Assembly (NCBI RefSeq): GCF_016586165.1
Contig: NZ_BCPR01000032.1
Span: 1 to 52,415, forward strand
Direction: 5' to 3'
Length of the DNA: 52,415 nt
Origin: Dyella sp. EPa41
GTDB taxonomy: Bacteria; Pseudomonadota; Gammaproteobacteria; Xanthomonadales; Rhodanobacteraceae
Below, piece by piece: positions 25,959-33,661 of the stretch (its first letter is position 1; every line of letters begins with the position of its first letter). The notes beneath the pieces are model-generated. The model had not been told where the DNA came from and ran no database searches. It saw only the letters and a list, made by a program, of their open reading frames with translations. The translations under genes were made by a program, and so were the position numbers.

Positions 25959-26006
25959 AAGGTTGAATATCTGCCCATCATGGTGAATTGTCAACCTTTT
26001 GGTTAA
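25951..26006 (-). promoter_or_regulatory. arsR promoter with two TCAACC-N4-GGTTGA operators
   Basis: Minus-strand promoter: -35 TTGACA (25994-25989), a 17-base spacer, -10 GATATT (25971-25966). Two palindromes flank it 40 bp apart: TCAACCATAAGGTTGA at 25951-25966, covering the start codon, and TCAACCTTTTGGTTAA at 25991-26006, covering the -35. The identical half-sites and the position make autorepression by the ArsR protein likely. Confidence 0.75.
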
Positions 26007-26012
26007 GCGTTC

Positions 26013-27431
26013 TCAGGCAGGCCGCCGATCGGCAATGCGAAGCACGGCGCGCTGGCGCCACAGGTCCCAGCACCAGGGGACCATCGCCAGCGCCAGCAGG
26101 AACGGGAGGGTCACGTCCTGCTGCACCACGGTGCGCAGCAGCGGCACCAAGAGAAAGATCCCGACGCGGAACACGTTGGGCGATACCCAGTCGCCGGTCG
26201 CCGAACGGCGCCAGAACCGCCGCAGGGCGAGCCAGGCGGCCGGCACCAGCGGCAGCAGGAAGACCAGGCTGTCGGGCTGCCATAGCTTGATGGCCGCGCC
26301 GGTCGCGCAGAGCAACGGCACCATCAACAGGTTCAGCCAGGGCCAGCGCACCGGCACGTGCTCAGGATGGCCGTGCCAGGCATCCAGCGGCAGGTACAGC
26401 ATCCACAGTGCCCAGAGCAGTCCCGGGGCGAGCGCAAGGCCCAGCAGCACGAACAACGGCGTGAGATCGAACGATGCGGCCTGCCCGGTGAGGTCGTTGC
26501 CGTTGGCCGGCGCGATGGCGATCAGCAGGCCGACGATCGCCGCGACCAGCAGCGCGCTCAGCCAGCGCGTCGCGCCAAGCGCCAGTCGCGCACGCGTCAC
26601 GCCGCCCTGCGTGGCATCGAGCCAGAACTGGACGCGACGGCGGTCGAAAGAGGCGGGCAGGTCGTTGAACTGCCCCTGGCAGAGGCGGGTGAGGAACCGG
26701 GCGCGCCGATGCACGGCCGATGGCATGAATCCCGCCATGAGCACCGACGGCCACGAGAACGGCTGCGAGCTTTCGCCCAGCAGCGAGCGGATCTTCCTCA
26801 CCGTGAAAGACTCGATGCCCACGCGGCGGCGCAGCGTTTCGTGATGCGCCCGCTGCAGTTCCCACGCCAGCTGCATGCGCCGCGAAAGACGCGCGAGCGA
26901 CGCGGCGTCGATGCGCGACTGCACGCGATCGAGGTCGAAGAAGCCGAGCAGCGCCTCCTGGGCATCGACCGGCATCGGCGGCACTTCCTGGAACAGGCGT
27001 TCCACGCAGCGCCAGCCGGTTCTTGCCTTTGCCTGCAGCGACCACAGCGCCGGCTGCGTGCGCAGCCATGCCAGCAAGGCATCGGCGTCGCCCTTCATGG
27101 CGAGTGCAATCGCTTCCTGCGCGATCGCATCGACGGCTTCCTGCGAGAGCAGCGGCTCGATCAGCGCGTTCTGCGCGGTGTCCTGCCCGTCTTCCTGCAG
27201 CGTGACGGGCTGCAGCGTTACGGGGGCATCCTGCTCCAGCGGGAACGCGGGTGCCTGACCGCCCTGCGAGCGGCACTGCGCCAGCGCGCGCTGGTACATC
27301 GCGTGCAGTTGCTGGAAACCTTCCGGATCCTCGTCGGGGCGCGTCGCGCGCAATCGCTGCGCGTAGGCCCGCTTGAGCGCGCGCTCGTCGGCGTCGCCCG
27401 CCAGGCCGAACCATTCCAGCGGTGAACTCAC
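26013..27431 (-). CDS. Membrane J-domain-like protein, partner of HscC (DjlB/DjlC-like)
   Basis: A 472-residue protein. Residues 4-50 resemble a J domain: PLEWFGLAGDADERALKRAY and RPDEDPEGFQQLHAMYQRAL. The diagnostic HPD is RPD (31-33), as I recall for this J-like subgroup. A soluble middle region follows, then about six C-terminal membrane spans (for example SALLVAAIVGLLIAIAP, WLNLLMVPLLCATGAAIKLW, LPFLLALAMVPWCWDLW). E. coli HscC likewise works with membrane-anchored DjlB/DjlC. The start is GTG, overlapping the hscC stop (GTGA). Whether the Arg in place of His still stimulates the Hsp70 ATPase is not clear. Confidence 0.75.
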   Translation of the reverse strand: MSSPLEWFGLAGDADERALKRAYAQRLRATRPDEDPEGFQQLHAMYQRALAQCRSQGGQAPAFPLEQDAPVTLQPVTLQEDGQDTAQNALIEPLLSQEAVDAIAQEAIALAMKGDADALLAWLRTQPALWSLQAKARTGWRCVERLFQEVPPMPVDAQEALLGFFDLDRVQSRIDAASLARLSRRMQLAWELQRAHHETLRRRVGIESFTVRKIRSLLGESSQPFSWPSVLMAGFMPSAVHRRARFLTRLCQGQFNDLPASFDRRRVQFWLDATQGGVTRARLALGATRWLSALLVAAIVGLLIAIAPANGNDLTGQAASFDLTPLFVLLGLALAPGLLWALWMLYLPLDAWHGHPEHVPVRWPWLNLLMVPLLCATGAAIKLWQPDSLVFLLPLVPAAWLALRRFWRRSATGDWVSPNVFRVGIFLLVPLLRTVVQQDVTLPFLLALAMVPWCWDLWRQRAVLRIADRRPA

Positions 27432-29119
27432 AGCGACTTCTCCAGGAGATCCATCGCATCGCCGAACAGGCGGCGATGCTCGCGTATCTGCAATTCATCC
27501 TGGCTGTCCAGCACGCTGCGGAACTGCATGATCCATTGCTGCAGCTGCTGGCGTGCCGATACGTATTCTTCGTACAGGCGCTCCGCACGCGCCAGCACGG
27601 CGAGGTTCTCCTGCTTGTCGCGCGGATGGATCTTGATGGCGTCGAGCGCCGCGAGGCGCGCGCGGATCTCGGTGGGATCGAGCACGCCGGGGTTCTGTTC
27701 CAGCACCAGTTCGTGGCGCGCACCGGTGGCCTGCAAGGTGGCTTCCACCTGCAGCACGCCGTTGATGTCGTAGGTGAAGCGCACTTCCACCGCATTCTCG
27801 ATGGCGGTGCGTCGCGCCGGCAGGGTGATGTTGAGCGAGCCGAGCTTGATGTTGCGCTCGACCATCGGGTTCTCGCCCTGGTAGACGTTGAGTTCCAGCT
27901 GCGTCTGGTGGTCCTGCACCGGCTGGAAGCTCTCCGCGCGGCTCACCGGCACGGTGCTGTTGCGGTGGATGATGGGCGCGAAGTATCCCTGCTGGCGGCC
28001 GCCGGCCTCGTCGCGCCGCGATACTTCGATGCCGAGTGTGTAGGGACACACGTCGGTGAGGATGATTTCGTCCAGCCGTGCGTCGCGCGCCTTCAGCCCC
28101 GACGCCACGCAGGCGCCGAGCGCGATCGCCTCGTCGGGGTTCACGTGCCGCAAGGGCAGGCGGCCGAACATGCGCGAGACCAGGCGCGCCACCAGCGGCA
28201 TGCGGCTGGCGCCGCCGACCAGCACGATCTCGTCCAGTTGCGCGGGTTGCAGGTTGGCGTCGCGCATCGCGCGTTCCAGCGGCGCGCGCAGGCGGTGCAC
28301 CAACGGTTCGCTCAGGCGCGCGAAGCGTTCCTCGTCGATATCCCAGGCGATGGCCTGTTCGCCATGCTGCCATTCGATGCTCGTGGCGCCACCGTTGCCC
28401 AGCTGGCGCTTGGCGACTTCCAGGCGACGGCGGAGCTGGCCGCGCTCCTGCGGCGACAGCTTGGCCTGGTCGATCTGCCGTTCGCTGCAGACGGCCATTT
28501 CCAGCACGTCGAGGAAATCCTCGCCACCGAGGAAGTTGTCGCCCGCGCTGGCATGCACTTCCACCACGCCTTCGAACATCTCCAGCACCGACACGTCGAA
28601 GGTGCCGCCGCCGAGATCGAACACGAGGAAGCGCGAACCATCGGGTTTTTCCTGCAGGCCGTAGGCCAGGGCGGCGGCGGTGGGTTCGTTGATCAACCGT
28701 TCCACGCGGATGCCCGCGAGCTCGCCCGCCGCGCGCGTGGCCTTGCGTTGCGCATCGGAGAAGTAGGCGGGAACGCTGATGACCGCCTCGGTCACCGTCT
28801 CGCCGCTGGCGGCCTCGGCGTCCGCGATCAAGGCGCGAAGGATCAGCGCCGACAGTTCCTCCGGGCGAAACACGTGCGGGCCCAGTCGTGTTTCGCGCGG
28901 CGTGCCCATCCAGCGCTTGAAGGTGGCCACGCTGGCGGTGGGATGGCTCACCATCCGGTCGCGCGCGGCCTGACCCACGATCACGTGTCCGGCGTCGTCC
29001 ACGCTCACCGCGGAAGGCGTGAGGTAGCCGCCCAGGGCATTGGGAAAGAGCACGGGGCCGTGTTCCCCATAGGTGCCGATGAGCGAATGCGTGGTGCCGA
29101 GATCGATGCCGACGATCAT
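27428..29119 (-). CDS. hscC: HscC-type Hsp70 chaperone
   Basis: A 563-residue Hsp70 of the short HscC class. ATPase motifs are MIVGIDLGTTHSLIGTY (phosphate 1), NEPTAAALAYGL (connect 1), FLVFDLGGGTFDVSVLEMFE (phosphate 2) and EIVLVGGASRMPLV (adenosine). The substrate-binding domain (DVCPYTLGIEVSRRDEAGG, FTYDINGVLQVEAT) is present, but the C-terminal lid is short and has no EEVD-like tail. I started at the ATG at 29119, where the family consensus begins; the longer frame is unsupported. The coupled downstream J-protein matches the E. coli HscC/DjlB/DjlC arrangement. Clients are unknown. Confidence 0.9.
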   Translation of the reverse strand: MIVGIDLGTTHSLIGTYGEHGPVLFPNALGGYLTPSAVSVDDAGHVIVGQAARDRMVSHPTASVATFKRWMGTPRETRLGPHVFRPEELSALILRALIADAEAASGETVTEAVISVPAYFSDAQRKATRAAGELAGIRVERLINEPTAAALAYGLQEKPDGSRFLVFDLGGGTFDVSVLEMFEGVVEVHASAGDNFLGGEDFLDVLEMAVCSERQIDQAKLSPQERGQLRRRLEVAKRQLGNGGATSIEWQHGEQAIAWDIDEERFARLSEPLVHRLRAPLERAMRDANLQPAQLDEIVLVGGASRMPLVARLVSRMFGRLPLRHVNPDEAIALGACVASGLKARDARLDEIILTDVCPYTLGIEVSRRDEAGGRQQGYFAPIIHRNSTVPVSRAESFQPVQDHQTQLELNVYQGENPMVERNIKLGSLNITLPARRTAIENAVEVRFTYDINGVLQVEATLQATGARHELVLEQNPGVLDPTEIRARLAALDAIKIHPRDKQENLAVLARAERLYEEYVSARQQLQQWIMQFRSVLDSQDELQIREHRRLFGDAMDLLEKSL

Positions 29120-29226
29120 CCCTGACAGTTCCCCCTGTAGGTACGGGCCCAGTGTACCCAAGGTTCCGTCGCCTACACCGCGAGACGACAACGCCGATAG
29201 AATCTGCCGGTCCCCAAGGAGCCGCC

Positions 29227-29400
29227 ATGCACCCGACCACGCCCGTCGACCCCTCCCTGCCCGCCGATGACGCCACGGCGAAGCACCCGCTGCGCCACCC
29301 GGCGGGCCACGGCCTGCTGAACAACGAAGAGGTCGCGGCGCAGGACGAGCTGCAGCACGAGGCGGCCTTGCGCGATTCGACCTTGCGCGTTCCGCGCTGA
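29227..29400 (+). CDS. Small hypothetical protein, 57 residues
   Basis: An AAGGAG ribosome binding site 5 bases before the ATG, and a TAGAAT -10-like box at 29198-29203, support a real small gene divergent from hscC. The product starts MHPTTPVDPSLPADD and ends ALRDSTLRVPR. It is hydrophilic, with an acidic, Glu/Gln-rich helix (NNEEVAAQDELQHEAALRD). There is no signal peptide, membrane span or family that I recognise. It ends 5 bases before the stop of the convergent DeoR-family gene. Confidence 0.6.
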   Translation: MHPTTPVDPSLPADDATAKHPLRHPAGHGLLNNEEVAAQDELQHEAALRDSTLRVPR

Positions 29401-29405
29401 CGCCG

Positions 29406-30209
29406 TTACACCAGCTGCGTCTTCACGCCCTTGGCGTCCAGCGCCTGCACGTATTCGGCGGGCGCGGCGGTATCGCTGATCACCAGATCCAGGTCGCTGA
29501 CCGGCGCGATGACCGACAGGCTGCGCTGGCCGAACTTGCTCGCATCCAGCACCGCGACGGTCTGGCGCGAGACGCGGATCATCAGCGCATTGAGCGAGGC
29601 TTCCAGCGGATCGGGCGTGGTCACGCCCACGTCCGGGTCCAGGCCGTCCACGCCCAGGAACAGGCGATCGGCGGACAGCCGTGACAGCGCCTGCTCGGCG
29701 TCGGGGCCGGCCAGCGAATAGGAGGTCTGGCGCAACAGGCCGCCGAGCATCATCACGCGCACCGACGGCAGCGCGGAAAGCTCCATCGCGATGTTCAGCG
29801 CGTTGGTGATCACCGTGAGCGAGGTCCACTTCTGCTGGCGGATCTGCCGCGCGATTTCCACCGTGGTGGAGCCGGAGTCGAGGATGATGGTGTCGCCGTC
29901 CTCGATCAGTCGCGCGGCGGCCTGGCCGATGCGGCGCTTCTGCGCGTGGTGGCGCGTTTCCTTGATGTTGAGCGGCGTGTCCAGCGTGGTGGACGCGGCG
30001 GGCAGGGCGCCGCCGTGCGAACGGCTGATGGCGCCCGCGCGATCAAGCGCCTCCAGGTCGGCGCGGATGGTGACGGCGGAAATGTCGAACAGTGCCACCA
30101 GCTCGTCCACCGTGACGCGGCCGTGCTGGTTCACCATCTCCACGATGCGACGGCGACGCTCTTCCACCAGCAGTTTGGGCGGTGGTGCAGCCTTGCGTCG
30201 GGTCGTCAT
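29406..30209 (-). CDS. DeoR/GlpR-family sugar regulator (AgaR-like)
   Basis: A 267-residue repressor. The N-terminal HTH is RRRRIVEMVNQHGRVTVDEL plus FDISAVTIRADLEALDRAG, the DeoR signature. The C-terminal effector domain has GDTIILDSGSTTVEIA, VITNALNIAMEL, RVMMLGGLLRQTSYSLAGP and FLGVDGLDPDVGVTTPD, which bind a phosphorylated sugar in this family. Closest in character to AgaR-type regulators. It is the last gene of the aldolase-amidohydrolase-deoR operon (ATGA overlap) and probably acts on the divergent promoter at 32398-32455. Confidence 0.9.
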   Translation of the reverse strand: MTTRRKAAPPPKLLVEERRRRIVEMVNQHGRVTVDELVALFDISAVTIRADLEALDRAGAISRSHGGALPAASTTLDTPLNIKETRHHAQKRRIGQAAARLIEDGDTIILDSGSTTVEIARQIRQQKWTSLTVITNALNIAMELSALPSVRVMMLGGLLRQTSYSLAGPDAEQALSRLSADRLFLGVDGLDPDVGVTTPDPLEASLNALMIRVSRQTVAVLDASKFGQRSLSVIAPVSDLDLVISDTAAPAEYVQALDAKGVKTQLV

Positions 30210-31465
30210 GGGTCCATTCCTAGGAGACGGGCGGCGTTGTCGTGGTACAGCTTGCGCAGGATCTCGCGCGGCAGGCCGACGCCGTAGATCGACCAGCGCC
30301 CCTGCGGCGGTACGGCGGCAGGAGCGTAATCGAAATATTCGTCTTCTGTCTCCAGGAAGCGGTAGTAGATCTCGTAGAGCTCATCGCCCAGCAGCTGCTG
30401 GGGCACGTCGTTGCCATAGGGCGCGGGCACGGCGTCGGTACCGAACAGGATGCGGTCCTGGTAGCGCTCGAAGAAGCGGCGCGCCATGCGCGGCTGGCGC
30501 CCCAGTTCGCTGATGCGCGCGCTGATGTCCACGTGCACGTTGGGATGGCGGTCCATGCAGGCGGCGATGGCGGCGAGGTCTTCCGCCTGGTTGCCAACAT
30601 GCATCAGCACGAAGGTGGTGCCCGGGTGGCGCGCGATCACTCGGTCGCGCGCCCTGAGCAGGTCGCGGTGGCTGGGGTATTCGGGGCCATAGAACGACCA
30701 GTCCGGATGTTTCGAAAGCTCTTCGTAGCGCTCGTTGGTGCTGTCGCCCGGCAGGAAGAAGGCCTCCGGGTCGGAGGTGTGGATGAACACCGGCATCCGC
30801 AGCGCCGCGCAGGTTTCCCACATGGGATCGAAGCGCGCATCGTCCACGCCCACCCGTTCGCCCTGGTCGATGCCTTCGCGCAGGTACAGGCCCAGCGTCT
30901 TCAGCAGCTTCAGCCCGGCGGCGCCGATGCGATGGGCGTGCTCGATCGCTTCGGCCTGCAGGCGCGGGTAGTCCGCTTCGGCGAACAGCGCGAACGACGG
31001 TTCCGTCATGGTGCGGAAGCGGCCGGGCGCCACGGCGTCGAAGCGGGCGATGGTTTCCTCCAGCCCGCGGCCGGTGCCGCCGGTGAGGTTGACCATGGTG
31101 CGGATGCCCTTGCGATCCATCAGCGGCAGCAGCTCGGCGGGGTCGGCGAAATAGCTCATCGCCTCGCCCAGCGACACGCCGCTGCGCGTTTCGCTCATCC
31201 AGCTCAGGTGGGTGTGCACGTCGATCACCGGAAAGGCCGGCTTCTCCACCCGCGTCACCGGCACGTGCAGCATGCTGCGCGGCTGGAAGTCGCTGAGCGG
31301 GAGCTGCTCGCCCCGCGGAGCGGCGGCGGTCTGCAGCGGATTCTTGCCGCTGCCGCCGGCCAGCATCGGCGGCGCGCAACAACCACAACCGGTGCGCGTG
31401 GTGGTGAGGGTGCGGCGGCGCTCGGGGTCGAGGCGCCGCCGGTCGCGTGGGGTCGCGCGCAACAT
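30206..31465 (-). CDS. Amidohydrolase_2-family metal-dependent hydrolase of the sugar locus
   Basis: A 419-residue TIM-barrel hydrolase. PVIDVHTHLSWMSE gives the HxH metal site, MPVFIHTSDPEAFF and FVLMHVGNQAEDLAAIAACM the two later His, and RILFGTDAVPAPYG the Asp. This is the amidohydrolase-2 (PF04909-like) family, not the NagA deacetylase family. ATG at 31465 has AGGA 7 bases upstream. It yields an ~80-residue N-terminal extension with an odd GCGCC cysteine cluster; a later start at MLHVPVTRVE would remove it. Its coupling to a DeoR regulator and an aldolase suggests hydrolysis of a sugar derivative, perhaps a deacetylase or lactonase step. The substrate is unproven. Confidence 0.72.
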   Translation of the reverse strand: MLRATPRDRRRLDPERRRTLTTTRTGCGCCAPPMLAGGSGKNPLQTAAAPRGEQLPLSDFQPRSMLHVPVTRVEKPAFPVIDVHTHLSWMSETRSGVSLGEAMSYFADPAELLPLMDRKGIRTMVNLTGGTGRGLEETIARFDAVAPGRFRTMTEPSFALFAEADYPRLQAEAIEHAHRIGAAGLKLLKTLGLYLREGIDQGERVGVDDARFDPMWETCAALRMPVFIHTSDPEAFFLPGDSTNERYEELSKHPDWSFYGPEYPSHRDLLRARDRVIARHPGTTFVLMHVGNQAEDLAAIAACMDRHPNVHVDISARISELGRQPRMARRFFERYQDRILFGTDAVPAPYGNDVPQQLLGDELYEIYYRFLETEDEYFDYAPAAVPPQGRWSIYGVGLPREILRKLYHDNAARLLGMDP

Positions 31466-31479
31466 CGTCACGTCCTGCG

Positions 31480-32397
31480 TCAGCGCGGGTAGCGCGCCAT
31501 GATCTCGTGCGCCTGGCGCGTCAACGCCACCGCCTGGTCGAACGGACGCAGCCACATGTTGCGGCCGAACATCACGCCGCTGGCGCCGCTCTGCATGTAG
31601 AACTCCACCTTGCGCAGCACGGCCTCGTCGTCGTCGTTCTTCTCGCCGCCGGAGAACAGCACCATGGTGCGGCCGGCCGAGCGCACCACGCGTGCGCAGC
31701 GCGCGCCGGCGTCTTCCTGCAGCTTGTCGTACGGCGCGGGCACGCTGGCCACGCTGTCATTGGGCTCGTGCAGCTTCACGATGTCGGCCCCCAGTTCCAG
31801 CGCCACGCGCGCGGCGTAGTCCTGCGCATACAGCGTATTGGTGCCGCCCTTGGCGTTCACCGCGCTGCCGCGCGGGTACGACCACAGCACCAGCGGCATG
31901 CCGAAGCGCTCGCAATCCTGGCGCACCTTCTCGAACTGGCGGAACTCGTCGTGCTGGCGCGGCGAGCCCACGTACATGGTGTAGCCCACCGCATCGGCGC
32001 CCAGGCGCACCGCATCTTCCACGGACGCGAACAGCGGCGAGGTCGCTTCCGCATCGCTGGGGATATTGGTCTTGCCGTTGAGCTTGAGGATCAGCGGCAC
32101 GCGGCCGCAGTACTCGGTCATGTACTTCTCGGCCAGGCCGATGCCCAGCGCGATGGCGGAAAAGCCGCCGGCCGCCGCGAGCTCGAACTGGTAGCCCGGA
32201 TCGACGGCCGGCGGGTGGGGGAAAAAGTCGGTCGGGCCGTGTTCCAGGCCCTGGTCCAGCGGCAGCACCAACAGCGAACCGTTACGCGGGCCGCTGCCGT
32301 ACAGCAGGCGCCACAGGCGGGTGCGCTTGCCATGCGAAAGGGGCAGCGAAGCCAGCTGGGTTGACGAAAACGAAGGTGCTTGCAAGTTGTGTTTCAT
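31480..32397 (-). CDS. Class I (Schiff-base) sugar-bisphosphate aldolase, FbaB/LacD type
   Basis: A 305-residue TIM-barrel aldolase of the DhnA/FbaB class. SLLVLPLDQGLEHGPTDF is the hallmark N-terminal motif. VPLILKLNGKTNI, GADAVGYTMYVGS, LGADIVKLHEPND (candidate Schiff-base Lys) and RTMVLFSGGEKNDD follow, and the C-terminal GASGVMFGRNMWL is the phosphate loop. It would cleave fructose-1,6- or tagatose-1,6-bisphosphate; the neighbouring kinase and SIS genes favour tagatose bisphosphate. It is the first gene of the minus-strand operon, 58 bp from the divergent SIS gene. Confidence 0.85.
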   Translation of the reverse strand: MKHNLQAPSFSSTQLASLPLSHGKRTRLWRLLYGSGPRNGSLLVLPLDQGLEHGPTDFFPHPPAVDPGYQFELAAAGGFSAIALGIGLAEKYMTEYCGRVPLILKLNGKTNIPSDAEATSPLFASVEDAVRLGADAVGYTMYVGSPRQHDEFRQFEKVRQDCERFGMPLVLWSYPRGSAVNAKGGTNTLYAQDYAARVALELGADIVKLHEPNDSVASVPAPYDKLQEDAGARCARVVRSAGRTMVLFSGGEKNDDDEAVLRKVEFYMQSGASGVMFGRNMWLRPFDQAVALTRQAHEIMARYPR

Positions 32398-32453
32398 TTC
32401 GAATACCGTGATATTGAGGTTTCGTTAGATTTCGTTTTACATCATATTTCATC
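32392..32453. promoter_or_regulatory. Candidate DeoR operator array in the divergent promoter
   Basis: The AT-rich 58-bp intergenic region and the adjoining first aldolase codons carry TTTCATT (32392-32398), TTTCGTT (32420-32426), TTTCGTT (32430-32436, exactly one helical turn later) and TTTCATC (32447-32453). Repeated TTTC(G/A)TT units are known for AgaR/GlpR-type DeoR regulators. TTGAGG (32414-32419), then an 18-base spacer and TACATC, is a weak plus-strand promoter over the boxes; TATGAT (minus strand, 32446-32441) could serve the aldolase operon. Confidence 0.6.
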
Positions 32454-32455
32454 AG

Positions 32456-33661
32456 ATGACCATGCCTGTCAAACCCGCCGCGAGTGTCTCGATGTTGGAT
32501 TCCCTGCAAGCCGCCCCTGTCGCCGAACAGCAGAGGCGTGGCTACACCGACACGCTGCGCGAGATCCTCCAGCAGCCCGTTACCTGGCGTGATACGGCCG
32601 CGCGGCTCGCCGATACCGGCACGCGCTCGATGCTGACCTCGCTGCTCGCCGCGCAGCCCGCGCACATCGTGCTGACCGGTTCGGGCAGCTCGGTCTACGT
32701 GGGCGAGTGCGTGGCGCCGGTACTGCAGGCGGCGCTGGGCATTCCCTGCATGGCGATTCCCGCCGGCACGCTGCTGACCTCGCGCCGCGGCGTGCTGCCG
32801 GGCGGGCGCGGCCTGCTGGTGTCGATCGCGCGCTCGGGCGACAGCCCGGAAAGCACCGGCGTGGTCGACCAGGTGCTGGCGGCGGAGCCCGGCTATGCGC
32901 ACCTCGCCGTGACCTGCAATGCGCGGGGCAAGCTGGCGACGCGCTACCGCGACGAGCCGCGCATGCATGTGCTGCAGCTGGACGAGCGCACCAACGACCG
33001 CAGCCTGGTGATGACCAGCAGCTTCACCAATCTGCTGCTGGGTTGCAGCGGACTGCGCCATGGCGCTTCGAGCGAAGGCGACGTGCGGCTGGCCGATGCC
33101 GCCGCGGCCGTTGCCGCCCAGCTGTTCGCGCGCTACGGCGATGCGCTGGGGCATGCCGCGGAACAGGCCGTGCCGGCAGCCGTCTATCTCGGCAGCGGCG
33201 CGGCGCTGGGTGCGGCGCGCGAATCGGCATTGAAGATGCTGGAGATGTCCGGCGGTGCCGTGCGCGTGTTGTCCGAAACCTTCCTCGGCCTGCGCCATGG
33301 CCCGATGTCGTGGCTCGACGAGCACTGCCTCGTCGTCGCGTTCCTCTCGGGCGAGCCCGGCGTGCGCGGTTACGAATACGACCTGCTGCGCGAGCTCCAG
33401 CGCAAGGGCCTGGGCGGCGCGCGCGTGGTGGTCGGCGAATCGATACCCGCGGACGTGGTCGGCCCCGGCGGCATCGCCATCGAATTGCCGGGGCTCTACG
33501 CGCTGGAGGAAGCACAGCAGCAGATGATCCACGTCGTCGTGGGTCAATTGCTGGCGTTCTTCCGCTGCCTGGCGCTGGACCAGCGCCCCGACGCGCCCTC
33601 GCAGGGCGTGCTCACGCGCGTGGTGGAGTCCTTCGCCATCCACGCGGAGGGCGGCGCATGA
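32456..33661 (+). CDS. Double-SIS-domain sugar isomerase/deaminase (AgaS-like)
   Basis: A 401-residue protein with two SIS domains, like the isomerase half of GlmS. SIS-1 has IVLTGSGSSVYVGECVAPVL and SIARSGDSPESTGVV; SIS-2 has YLGSGAALGAARESALKMLE and SETFLGLRHGPMSWLDE, the sugar-phosphate signature. AgaS proteins convert galactosamine-6-phosphate to tagatose-6-phosphate and ammonia; the tagatose-type kinase and aldolase nearby support the same role. The ATG at 32456 lacks a good Shine-Dalgarno (a second ATG lies 6 bases on), and the likely transcript start is only a few bases upstream. It overlaps the first PfkB gene by 4 bases. Confidence 0.82.
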   Translation: MTMPVKPAASVSMLDSLQAAPVAEQQRRGYTDTLREILQQPVTWRDTAARLADTGTRSMLTSLLAAQPAHIVLTGSGSSVYVGECVAPVLQAALGIPCMAIPAGTLLTSRRGVLPGGRGLLVSIARSGDSPESTGVVDQVLAAEPGYAHLAVTCNARGKLATRYRDEPRMHVLQLDERTNDRSLVMTSSFTNLLLGCSGLRHGASSEGDVRLADAAAAVAAQLFARYGDALGHAAEQAVPAAVYLGSGAALGAARESALKMLEMSGGAVRVLSETFLGLRHGPMSWLDEHCLVVAFLSGEPGVRGYEYDLLRELQRKGLGGARVVVGESIPADVVGPGGIAIELPGLYALEEAQQQMIHVVVGQLLAFFRCLALDQRPDAPSQGVLTRVVESFAIHAEGGA

